Source: Robiginitomaculum sp.
GTDB taxonomy: Bacteria; Pseudomonadota; Alphaproteobacteria; Caulobacterales; Maricaulaceae
NCBI GenBank assembly: GCA_002733485.1
Contig: NVVU01000034.1
Location: forward strand, 25,086 to 31,008
Direction: 5' to 3'
Length of the DNA: 5,923 nucleotides
Positions 1 to 5,235 of the stretch are shown here, piece after piece. Under the pieces are notes generated by a model. It was not told where the DNA came from, made no database searches, and was given only the letters and a program-made list of their open reading frames with translations. Numbering within the stretch: position 1 is the first letter of the stretch; every line of letters starts with the position of its first letter. Both the position numbers and the translations under genes were made by a program.

Positions 1-1206
1 CATCCGCTGGGCGGCTTGCTGTTTATTTTTGAAAATATTACCGATCAGATCAATCTGAAGGCCCAGTTCACCACCTTGATCAATGTGCAAAAAGCCACAC
101 TGGACAAGCTGATCGAAGCGGTGGCTGTTTTTGGCTCGGATGGCCGCATCCGCCTGCATAATGCCGCCTTTGAAACCCTGTGGCAGCTGGGCCAGAAAGA
201 TGTCGCCGAGGGCGAGCCTTTTGATGCTATCGCCGAGAAATGCCGCACCCTCTTTCCCGGCGGAAAATACTGGGCAGATATGAAAGCCCGCATCACCGAC
301 CCGGGTGCAGAAATGCGCCGCCATGTTGCCGGCGAGATCAAACGCTCCGACGGCTCGGTATTGACCTGGCTGTCTCATCCGCTGCCCAATGGGGCCAGCG
401 TGGTGGCCTGGTCGGATGTGACCGACAGCAAGCGGGTGGAGAAATCTCTCAAAGACCGGGCCGAGGCCATTCAGGCCGCCGCCGATCTGAAATCGCATTT
501 TGTGGAACACGTTTCCTATCAGGTGCGCGCGCCGCTCACCACCATTAGCGGTTATGCAGACCTATTGGAAAGCGGCTATGCAGGCCCCCTGAATGAAAAA
601 CTGAAAGGCCCGGTGGATGCGATCCATGCCGCCTCGGCGCAATTGGCAACCATTCTGGAAAATATTCTGGATGTGGCTGCCGTGGAGGCCGGCACGCTGG
701 CGCTGGATCTGAACGATGTGGACCCCGCCGCCATTATCGAAGGGGTGGTTTCGCTGGTGCAGACCCGGGCCGAACAAACCCGGGTGCGTATCAAGGTCGA
801 TTGTCCCGAAGACATTGGCAAATTGCGCGCCGATGGCCCGCGCCTGAAACAGGTGCTTTATAACCTTATGCGCAATGCGCTGACCTATACCGAAGCCGGG
901 GGCACTATACAGGTTGGCGCAAAGGCCGAAGAGAACATGGTGCGTTTTTGGGTCACCGATGATGGCGTCGGCATTGACGAGGAAAAACGCGCCAAAGTTT
1001 TTGAAGAGTTTGAAAGCGGTAAAGGCGGTGGCGCCGGCCTGGGTCTGGCGCTGGTCCGCTCTTTCATTGATTTGCATGGCGGACTGGTTCAACTGGAATC
1101 AACCAAAGGCAAAGGCACCAAAGTTACCTGTTTGTTGCCGCGTCAGGCCAGCACGACCAATGCGGCCCCGGAGCTTGCCTTACAAGAGCTGGAGGAGACG
1201 CTCTGA
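1..1206 (+). CDS. divL: DivL-like PAS-domain pseudo-histidine kinase (tyrosine in the H-box), 5' end outside window
   Basis: This is the C-terminal part of a sensor-kinase-like protein. The frame is open from base 1 (401 residues seen, stop TGA), so the TTG at 16 is not the true start. Counting from base 1: residues 1-26 are the tail of one PAS domain; 36-150 are a second PAS domain; a short helical linker follows; 165-230 are a HisKA-type dimerisation domain; 270-380 are a HATPase_c domain with N-box (LYNLMRNAL, 286-294), G1 (DDGVGI, 320-325), F-box-like VFEEF and G2 (GAGLGLAL, 344-351). The phosphoacceptor His of the H-box is Tyr173 (HVSYQVRAPLTT; TAT codon 517-519). Tyr at this place is the hallmark of Caulobacter DivL (Tyr550), which binds DivK and modulates CckA, and through it CtrA. 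The C-terminal wording (GAGLGLALVRSF, DLHGG) also fits that family. The ATP-binding motifs look intact. Assignment to DivL is by motif and recall, not by search. A diverged ordinary histidine kinase is the alternative. Confidence 0.78.
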   Translation, partial: HPLGGLLFIFENITDQINLKAQFTTLINVQKATLDKLIEAVAVFGSDGRIRLHNAAFETLWQLGQKDVAEGEPFDAIAEKCRTLFPGGKYWADMKARITDPGAEMRRHVAGEIKRSDGSVLTWLSHPLPNGASVVAWSDVTDSKRVEKSLKDRAEAIQAAADLKSHFVEHVSYQVRAPLTTISGYADLLESGYAGPLNEKLKGPVDAIHAASAQLATILENILDVAAVEAGTLALDLNDVDPAAIIEGVVSLVQTRAEQTRVRIKVDCPEDIGKLRADGPRLKQVLYNLMRNALTYTEAGGTIQVGAKAEENMVRFWVTDDGVGIDEEKRAKVFEEFESGKGGGAGLGLALVRSFIDLHGGLVQLESTKGKGTKVTCLLPRQASTTNAAPELALQELEETL

Positions 1207-1210
1207 GCCA

Positions 1211-1225
1211 CGTCACAAGGTGACG
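1211..1225 (+). promoter_or_regulatory. Perfect 6-bp dyad (CGTCAC-AAG-GTGACG) between the divL-like gene and lysR
   Basis: CGTCAC at 1211-1216 and GTGACG at 1220-1225 are exact reverse complements around a 3-nt spacer. The dyad lies 4 nt after the divL-like stop and 22 nt before the LysR start codon. No T-tract follows, so it is a poor terminator. It could be a small operator or an mRNA hairpin that affects the weak LysR ribosome-binding region. A short dyad like this can also arise by chance. Confidence 0.3.
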
Positions 1226-1247
1226 CTTTGCATGAGCAAGACAAAGT

Positions 1248-2144
1248 ATGGATTGGGATAAACTGAAAACCTTTCAGGCGGCGGCTGAAACCGGTTCGCT
1301 GACCGCAGCAGCAGAACGGCTGGACCTGTCGCAATCGGCGGTTTCGCGCCAGATTGCCTCACTGGAAGAAAGTTTGGGCATGCCACTCTTTCACCGCCAT
1401 GCCCGGGGGTTATTGCTGACTGAACAGGGACAGATCCTGCAAGACACCACGGCGGGCATGAGTGAGCGGGTGGCTTTGGCGCAATCGCGCCTGCGCGACA
1501 GTCGTGAAAAGCCCTTTGGCCCGTTGCGGGTAACCACTACGGTGGCGCTGGGGTCGATTTGGCTGACCCCGAGGCTGGTTGAATTTACCAGCGATTATCC
1601 AGACATTATTCTGGATTTCAGACTAACCGATCATAATCTGGATCTTGGCAGGCTGGAGGCTGATTGCGCCATCCGGTTGTTGCGACCCACTCAGGCGGAT
1701 CTTATTCAGCGCAAACTTTTTACAGTGGGCCAAAGCCTGTATGCCTCACGCACCTATCTCAGCCAGCACGGCAGTCCCGGCAATATCAAGGAACTGGATG
1801 ACCATCCGATTGTGCTTTATGGGGCCACTGGCCCATTGCAAAACGTAGACTGGCTGGCCACTTTGGGGCGAGGTCCCGGCAATCCGCGCAAACCCAATTT
1901 AATCCTGGATAACATTTACGGGGTGATGAAAGCGGTACAGTTTGGCGTTGGCATTGCCGGCCTGCCGGACTATGTGGCCAGTGGCAATCCCGAACTGGTC
2001 AAGGTATTGCCCGAGGTAAGCGGCCCCGAGTTTGACATTTATTTTGTCTATCCTGAGGAATTACGCCGCTCTAAAAGACTGAAGGCGTTTTCAGATTTTC
2101 TCACCCGCCAGACCCGTCTCTGGCGTAACGACTTTGGGGTATGA
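1248..2144 (+). CDS. LysR-family transcriptional regulator, LsrB/VtlR-like
   Basis: A complete 298-residue LysR-type regulator, normal length for the family. Residues 4-62 form the winged helix-turn-helix (MDWDKLKTFQAAAETGSLTA, then LSQSAVSRQIASLE and LFHRHARGLLLTEQG). Residues 90-295 form the effector-binding domain. The MDWDKL opening and LFHRHARG-LTEQG motif are what I recall for the alphaproteobacterial LsrB/VtlR group, regulators linked in rhizobia and Brucella to oxidative stress, envelope functions and small-RNA control. Exact orthology is unproven. The protein has one cysteine (Cys140, in ADCAIRLL), whereas I recall several in rhizobial LsrB, so multi-cysteine redox sensing is unlikely here. 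The ATG at 1248 is the only sensible start: the HTH begins four residues later and the ATG at 1232 is out of frame. The Shine-Dalgarno sequence is weak. The gene follows the divL-like gene by 41 nt on the same strand, so read-through transcription is likely. Confidence 0.9.
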   Translation: MDWDKLKTFQAAAETGSLTAAAERLDLSQSAVSRQIASLEESLGMPLFHRHARGLLLTEQGQILQDTTAGMSERVALAQSRLRDSREKPFGPLRVTTTVALGSIWLTPRLVEFTSDYPDIILDFRLTDHNLDLGRLEADCAIRLLRPTQADLIQRKLFTVGQSLYASRTYLSQHGSPGNIKELDDHPIVLYGATGPLQNVDWLATLGRGPGNPRKPNLILDNIYGVMKAVQFGVGIAGLPDYVASGNPELVKVLPEVSGPEFDIYFVYPEELRRSKRLKAFSDFLTRQTRLWRNDFGV

Positions 2145-2151
2145 AATTACC

Positions 2152-2175
2152 GTGCGCCGGCGAGTCACGGCGCAC
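2152..2175. terminator. Hairpin between convergent genes, probable bidirectional terminator
   Basis: GTGCGCCG (2152-2159) pairs perfectly with CGGCGCAC (2168-2175) across an 8-nt loop. This gives a GC-rich 8-bp stem in the 55-nt gap between the stop of the rightward LysR gene (2144) and the stop of the leftward CelD-like gene (2200). The position is exactly where a shared terminator is expected. Neither flank has a good T-run (AAATGATC on the plus side, GTAATTTC on the minus side), so it may end transcription weakly or act as a 3' stabilising structure. Confidence 0.5.
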
Positions 2176-2199
2176 AAATGATCTGAATGAGTTTGGCGC

Positions 2200-3324
2200 C
2201 TAGGTTACAAATTGACCAAAACGCCCGGCGAGGCCTCGCATTTTGCCGCGCCAGCTAGGGTGACACGCTGCCATAAATTCAAACGAATTGTACAGGCGCA
2301 AGGGAATCCCCGCCAGAATTTTTGAACCAAAACGGTCGATAAAATGATGCTGGCGGGCAGCAAAACCCTCACCCAGCATCTTGGCTGTGCCCAACGCAAT
2401 TTCATCATTGGCATAGTATTTTTTGTAATGCTCATGGCCAACTCCCAGATCGATCATATTGATGCCGAGCTTTCTGGCATTTTTCATAACCCCAGCCAGC
2501 AATAAAAGGCCCGGTGAATATTTTGAAAACTGTGTATCATAGGCCGCAATCCAGGAATGATAGGTGCCTTCACAATAGAGCCCAATTTCGGCCGCCGCCG
2601 GTTTGCCGCCCAGATACAACATGTTCAGCACCACCCGAACTCTGCCACGGTCCTTCCAGAGGCCGTGCAACAAAGCGGTAATCCAGCGAGAGGCCAGCAC
2701 ATCGCCTTTGCGGGTGCGGCGGTATTGGTCTCGTTTATGCTGCACCAGAAAGGCAAAATCTTCTTCCGTATGGGAATCCAGCACCAGCTCCACCACGCCA
2801 TGATCCCGCTGGGCACCGCGCGCTCGCTGACGCATTTTTTTGAAATGACGGCCATGGATTTCGCCCTGCCTGGCAAAATACGACGCGGGGCCAGCGCGTA
2901 AATCAGCCAGATGTGAAACCACCTTCGTGACAGGTTGGCTGCATACCTGTTGTCTGGGGTCATTCAGGGCGGTGAAGGGCAACGCCCCCAGACCCGCCGC
3001 CTTTAGGATGTCCGAAATATCGGCCGTAAATCCCGCTTCGGTAATAAAGGCCTGATGATCACTCATAGGGGCCGCCAATGGCCGGGCATAACCGCCAGCG
3101 CGCTTGTGTATCCCCAAAATGCCGATCTGTCCGTTATGATCGCGAGCGATGATGATGCGGGCATCCTTGCGCACGGCGCCAACGGCGATGGCAAATTCCG
3201 GGGCCAGAAAAGGGCTGGACCAATCGGGATGACTGATCAACGCCGCCCGCCAACGCAATTTGACATCAAAAGGCACCGCGCCTGGACGTACAACCGATAC
3301 ATTGTGCAGCATGTTTTTTCCCAC
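2200..3324 (-). CDS. CelD/BioF2-like GNAT-fold acyltransferase family protein
   Basis: A 374-residue soluble protein of the group annotated as CelD-like or BioF2-like acetyltransferases (Acetyltransf_6, FemAB-related double GNAT fold). What can be seen: an N-terminal half with WSSPFLAPEFA (35-45) and GGYARPLAAPMSDH (77-90), usual in this group; then a C-terminal GNAT-like core, about 158-310, with AAAEIGLYCEGTYHSWIAAYD (243-263), SPGLLLLAGVM (270-280), IDLGVGHEHYKKYY (291-304). Relatives often sit in polysaccharide or capsule loci and are thought to transfer acyl or aminoacyl groups to cell-surface sugars. No substrate can be named here, since no glycan genes are adjacent. Two starts are possible: GTG at 3324 with GAAGG seven nt upstream, or ATG at 3312 (four residues shorter) with a weaker GGGA. 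I keep the GTG. It is probably monocistronic: it converges with lysR and has a 102-nt gap upstream. Confidence 0.8.
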   Translation of the reverse strand: MGKNMLHNVSVVRPGAVPFDVKLRWRAALISHPDWSSPFLAPEFAIAVGAVRKDARIIIARDHNGQIGILGIHKRAGGYARPLAAPMSDHQAFITEAGFTADISDILKAAGLGALPFTALNDPRQQVCSQPVTKVVSHLADLRAGPASYFARQGEIHGRHFKKMRQRARGAQRDHGVVELVLDSHTEEDFAFLVQHKRDQYRRTRKGDVLASRWITALLHGLWKDRGRVRVVLNMLYLGGKPAAAEIGLYCEGTYHSWIAAYDTQFSKYSPGLLLLAGVMKNARKLGINMIDLGVGHEHYKKYYANDEIALGTAKMLGEGFAARQHHFIDRFGSKILAGIPLRLYNSFEFMAACHPSWRGKMRGLAGRFGQFVT

Positions 3325-3426
3325 TTTGAAGCCTTCACATGCTGGTATCGCAAGAATCGCGCCTCAGGCGAGTTTCATTACGGGACAGGCCAATAGCGGG
3401 AAAAATGATTCTTGTGGAGACGCCCT
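3325..3426. other. Intergenic gap upstream of the CelD-like gene
   Basis: This 102-nt gap must hold the leader of the CelD-like gene (minus strand) and the end of the DUF2306 transcript. I see no convincing -35/-10 pair. The minus strand has a run of five T at 3401-3405 but no stable stem before it. CAAGAATC (3351-3358) and GATTCTTG (3407-3414) form a perfect 8-bp inverted repeat with 48 nt between the arms, of unknown meaning. A small CGCC-TCA-GGCG stem lies at 3359-3369. Confidence 0.35.
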
Positions 3427-3822
3427 CTAACTGCCAAACACGCTGGTCCACATCAATCGGCCCGGCAAGAACGCGAACAACCCCGCCAGCACCAGTGCCC
3501 CGGTGAAAAGGCCGCGCATGGCCCGGCCATGACCAGTACCATCCTTGCGGTAGAGCGCTGACAGGCCGCCATAGAGGCCAAACACGGTCAGCGGTATAAA
3601 AAGGTGAATGGGGCTGAACGAACCATTATTGATTCCCCGAATGAAAAAGGCACTGGTGGCAACCAGTGCCATCAAGCCCACCCAGGTCCAGCCCATTACA
3701 ATATGGGCGGTTCGCCCCTTGGGCAGCACCATCTGCGCGCTGCCAAGGCCAAAGGCGCTCATCGCCCCAAAGGCGTGCAATTGCACGGCCATTGGGGCTT
3801 CAAAAAGCAGATTTATCGACAT
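3427..3822 (-). CDS. DUF2306-like four-helix membrane protein
   Basis: A 131-residue integral membrane protein. Four hydrophobic segments are visible, at about residues 12-33, 41-61, 70-90 and 102-121. The pattern matches the DUF2306 family as I recall it: His16 in helix 1, a polar LPKGRTAH loop (33-40), FSPIH (69-73) opening helix 3, HGRAMRGLF (98-106) opening helix 4, then GLFAFLPGR near the end. The spaced histidines (16, 40, 73, 98) could bind a metal or haem, but that is conjecture, as no biochemical role is known to me. It starts 13 nt after the stop of the DUF2141 gene on the same strand, so the two are very likely one transcript. The Shine-Dalgarno sequence is weak (GCGGGTAA). Confidence 0.75.
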   Translation of the reverse strand: MSINLLFEAPMAVQLHAFGAMSAFGLGSAQMVLPKGRTAHIVMGWTWVGLMALVATSAFFIRGINNGSFSPIHLFIPLTVFGLYGGLSALYRKDGTGHGRAMRGLFTGALVLAGLFAFLPGRLMWTSVFGS

Positions 3823-3835
3823 CAGATTACCCGCT

Positions 3836-4306
3836 TTAGAACGACAATTGTTTCAGGTGAACGGTTTGCCGGTTCTGGCCGCCATGCACATCAAAGCGCG
3901 CATCAGACCAGTTTGCCGGGCCATAAATGGCGGGTGCATCATTGGAAAAACCAAAAGGCTCGGTCGGGATGCCACCTTCATGCATGTCCAGTTGGCCGTT
4001 ACCGTTGACGTCCTGAAACATTTTTATGGCGTAGGTGCCTGACGGCAGATCATCAAAGCGGACTGCCATCTTGTTGCCTTCAACCTCTATACGCTGACCT
4101 TGCATAGCCTCGTTATTGGTAAAGCCGGTTTCTGTATCAAAAACGGCGATCATCAGCGTGCCTTTGGATTGATGAATGTCCTGGACATCAACCTGCAGCG
4201 AAGCGGCGGCGGCGCTGTGTGTACTGGCAATTTGGGCAGCCAGTGACAAGGCAATGCCAAGAACCAGACAGGTTTTTGAAAGGCGGGGGGTGAAGTTATA
4301 AGTCAT
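3836..4306 (-). CDS. Secreted DUF2141 family protein with calcium-loop-like motif
   Basis: A 156-residue exported protein. Residues 1-13 are a basic n-region, 14-27 a hydrophobic core (LVLGIALSLAAQIA), and an Ala/Ser-rich stretch ending near 35 offers signal-peptidase I sites. The mature part is a small beta-rich domain typical of DUF2141: LMIAVFDTETGF (51-62), VRFDDLPSGTYAIKMFQDVN (82-101), GGIPTEPFGFSNDAP (111-125) and YGPANWSDARFDV (128-140). DVNGNGQLD (99-107) spaces Asp/Asn like an EF-hand or dockerin calcium loop, so calcium binding in the periplasm is a fair guess. The family's function is unknown. The start is well supported by GGAG seven nt upstream of the ATG. It is the first gene of a probable two-gene unit with the DUF2306 protein and is divergent from the LytTR gene. 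Confidence 0.85.
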   Translation of the reverse strand: MTYNFTPRLSKTCLVLGIALSLAAQIASTHSAAAASLQVDVQDIHQSKGTLMIAVFDTETGFTNNEAMQGQRIEVEGNKMAVRFDDLPSGTYAIKMFQDVNGNGQLDMHEGGIPTEPFGFSNDAPAIYGPANWSDARFDVHGGQNRQTVHLKQLSF

Positions 4307-4313
4307 TGCTTTT

Positions 4314-4317
4314 CTCC
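4314..4317 (-). promoter_or_regulatory. Shine-Dalgarno of the DUF2141 gene
   Basis: On the minus strand the bases before the ATG read CGGAGAAAAGCA. GGAG sits seven nt from the start codon, the clearest ribosome-binding site in the window. It fixes the DUF2141 start at 4306. Confidence 0.7.
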
Positions 4318-4325
4318 GGGGTTAG

Positions 4326-4343
4326 AGAGGCAACAGCGCCTCT
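4326..4343 (-). promoter_or_regulatory. Hairpin in the DUF2141 leader
   Basis: AGAGGC (4326-4331) and GCCTCT (4338-4343) are exact reverse complements with a 6-nt loop. In the DUF2141 transcript this stem ends eight nt upstream of the Shine-Dalgarno sequence, so it could affect ribosome access or leader stability. It may equally be a protein-binding dyad. Confidence 0.35.
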
Positions 4344-4384
4344 AGCCCGCCAACAATGGCCGCTTTGCACAGAGGTGCCAGCGC

Positions 4385-4396
4385 CTTTGCGCAAAG
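4385..4396. repeat. Perfect 12-bp palindrome CTTTGCGCAAAG
   Basis: This sequence is its own reverse complement over 12 bases. Its centre is 22 bp (about two helical turns) from the centre of the next palindrome at 4408-4417. That spacing would put two dimeric binding sites on the same face of the DNA. Confidence 0.5.
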
Positions 4397-4407
4397 ATGT
4401 ATTCTCC

Positions 4408-4417
4408 TTTCGCGAAA
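4408..4417. repeat. Perfect 10-bp palindrome TTTCGCGAAA
   Basis: A 10-base perfect palindrome that contains the first of three CGCGAA units phased at 31 bp. It could be an operator half of its own or part of the larger array downstream. Confidence 0.5.
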
Positions 4418-4478
4418 TGGCGCTAAGATGGTTTGACGAAGCGCGAAAATTCGGGCAACGCCAGTCACGAAGCGCGAA
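4411..4478 (+). repeat. Phased repeat: three CGCGAA units every 31 bp, two within an identical 12-mer
   Basis: CGCGAA occurs at 4411-4416, 4442-4447 and 4473-4478, with start-to-start distances of 31 and 31. The last two lie in an exact 12-bp direct repeat, ACGAAGCGCGAA, at 4436-4447 and 4467-4478. A 31-bp period is close to three helical turns. Since 31 is not a multiple of three, the repeat is not a protein repeat in any frame. LytTR proteins are known to bind spaced direct repeats, and a LytTR gene starts 28 nt downstream, so this is a candidate binding site. That link is inference. Confidence 0.55.
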
Positions 4479-4506
4479 CGGAAGGAATAAAGGCGGGGAT
4501 GCAGGG

Positions 4507-5235
4507 GTGAACTGGAGACCTTCAAGACACTTTATGGTGCAGGTCCTGTGGGTGGTGGGAATTGGCAGCTTTCTGGCCATTACCTCCCCCTTTGGGGCCA
4601 CCAAGGGACAGCCCCCCCTGATCGGCTGGGCATATTGGACCGGCTTTGTCGGTTACGGTGCCCTGGCCGCTCATTTTATCGTGCCTGCCTTGGAAAAACT
4701 GTTAGGGCGTTGGCCGCGCCCGGTGCTCTATCTTGTGTTATCGCTGACACTGGCCGTGGTAGTCAGCGCCGGTATAGTAGGCATGACGATGCTAACAGGG
4801 GAATGGGTTCCCTTTCGTTTCTGGCCAAAGCTTTATGGCTATGTCTGGGTAATTTCCATTGGCATCACCATTGTCATGGTGTTGCGCGGCCAAAATAATA
4901 AAACGTCTCTAGACCAGAGTGCTAATTTTGAAAACCGCATACCGGCAAAGATTGCTGGCGGCACGCTGTATGCCATTAATGCCGAAGACCATTATCTGCG
5001 TATTCGTACCAGCCGGGGGGAAGCCCTGATCCTGATGCGTCTTGGCGATGCCCTGGTTGAGCTGGCAGGTATGGACGGCCTTCGCACCCATCGTTCATGG
5101 TGGGTTGCCCGCGCCGGCGTGCGCGAGGTGTTGCGCCAAAACGGTAAAATCACGCTGGAATTGCGCGATGGCACTATGGCCCCGGTCAGCCGTACCTATG
5201 CACCGGATCTGCGTTCCGCCGGATGGTTTTCATGA
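4507..5235 (+). CDS. Membrane-anchored LytTR-family transcriptional regulator
   Basis: A 242-residue protein from the chosen start. The N-terminal half has four hydrophobic segments, at about residues 14-30, 39-60, 73-96 and 108-126, with no receiver domain. A short linker leads to a C-terminal LytTR DNA-binding domain (about 144-240), seen in IPAKIAGGTLYAINAEDHYL, a central RTHRSWWVARAGV (193-205) and the closing TLELRDGTMAPVSRTYAPDL. LytTR domains bind DNA through beta-strand-based loops; here the sensor is presumably the membrane part. The ligand is unknown. Start choice: the frame is open to TTG 4306, but that overlaps the divergent gene. ATG 4417 has no ribosome-binding site. GTG 4507 has GGGG eight nt upstream and leaves 13 residues before helix 1, so I prefer it with modest confidence. 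Its stop overlaps the ligA start. The repeat array just upstream suggests autoregulation. Confidence 0.8.
   Translation: MNWRPSRHFMVQVLWVVGIGSFLAITSPFGATKGQPPLIGWAYWTGFVGYGALAAHFIVPALEKLLGRWPRPVLYLVLSLTLAVVVSAGIVGMTMLTGEWVPFRFWPKLYGYVWVISIGITIVMVLRGQNNKTSLDQSANFENRIPAKIAGGTLYAINAEDHYLRIRTSRGEALILMRLGDALVELAGMDGLRTHRSWWVARAGVREVLRQNGKITLELRDGTMAPVSRTYAPDLRSAGWFS

Larger units (their letters stand above)
4307..4506. promoter_or_regulatory. Divergent regulatory region between DUF2141 and LytTR genes
   Basis: A 200-nt stretch that must carry outward promoters for both gene pairs. I see no consensus promoter, though TTGACG at 4433-4438 could be a plus-strand -35 element lacking a clear -10. It is dense in short repeats, listed separately: a hairpin at 4326-4343, palindromes at 4385-4396 and 4408-4417, and a phased direct repeat at 4411-4478. 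In addition CAGCGCCT occurs at 4334-4341 and 4379-4386, and a GCAC-AGAG-GTGC dyad lies at 4367-4378. A plus-strand frame stays open through it to a TTG at 4306, but I read that as non-coding because it would overlap the DUF2141 start codon. Confidence 0.55.

Noticed and set aside
517..519. Reading the Tyr in the H-box as a loss-of-function mutation or pseudogene sign
   Set aside because: The frame is intact, the ATP-binding motifs look normal and the DivL family carries Tyr here.
562..1092. 176-codon open frame on the minus strand
   Set aside because: It is antisense to the clear HisKA/HATPase coding sequence and its translation has no recognisable domain. It is a codon-bias shadow.
3351..3414. 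CAAGAATC / GATTCTTG inverted repeat as an insertion-sequence or terminator signature
   Set aside because: Only 8 bp, 48 nt apart, with no transposase, no target duplication and no T-run after the second arm in either direction. Probably chance.
3604..4042. Two plus-strand open frames of 134 and 144 codons
   Set aside because: They lie opposite the DUF2306 and DUF2141 genes, span the junction between them, and encode no family-like sequence.
4306..4506. N-terminal extension of the LytTR gene to the TTG at 4306 or the ATG at 4417
   Set aside because: The TTG overlaps the start codon of the divergent DUF2141 gene, and the region is full of palindromes and a frame-shifting 31-bp repeat. Neither start has a ribosome-binding site as good as the one before GTG 4507. 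ATG 4417 stays possible.
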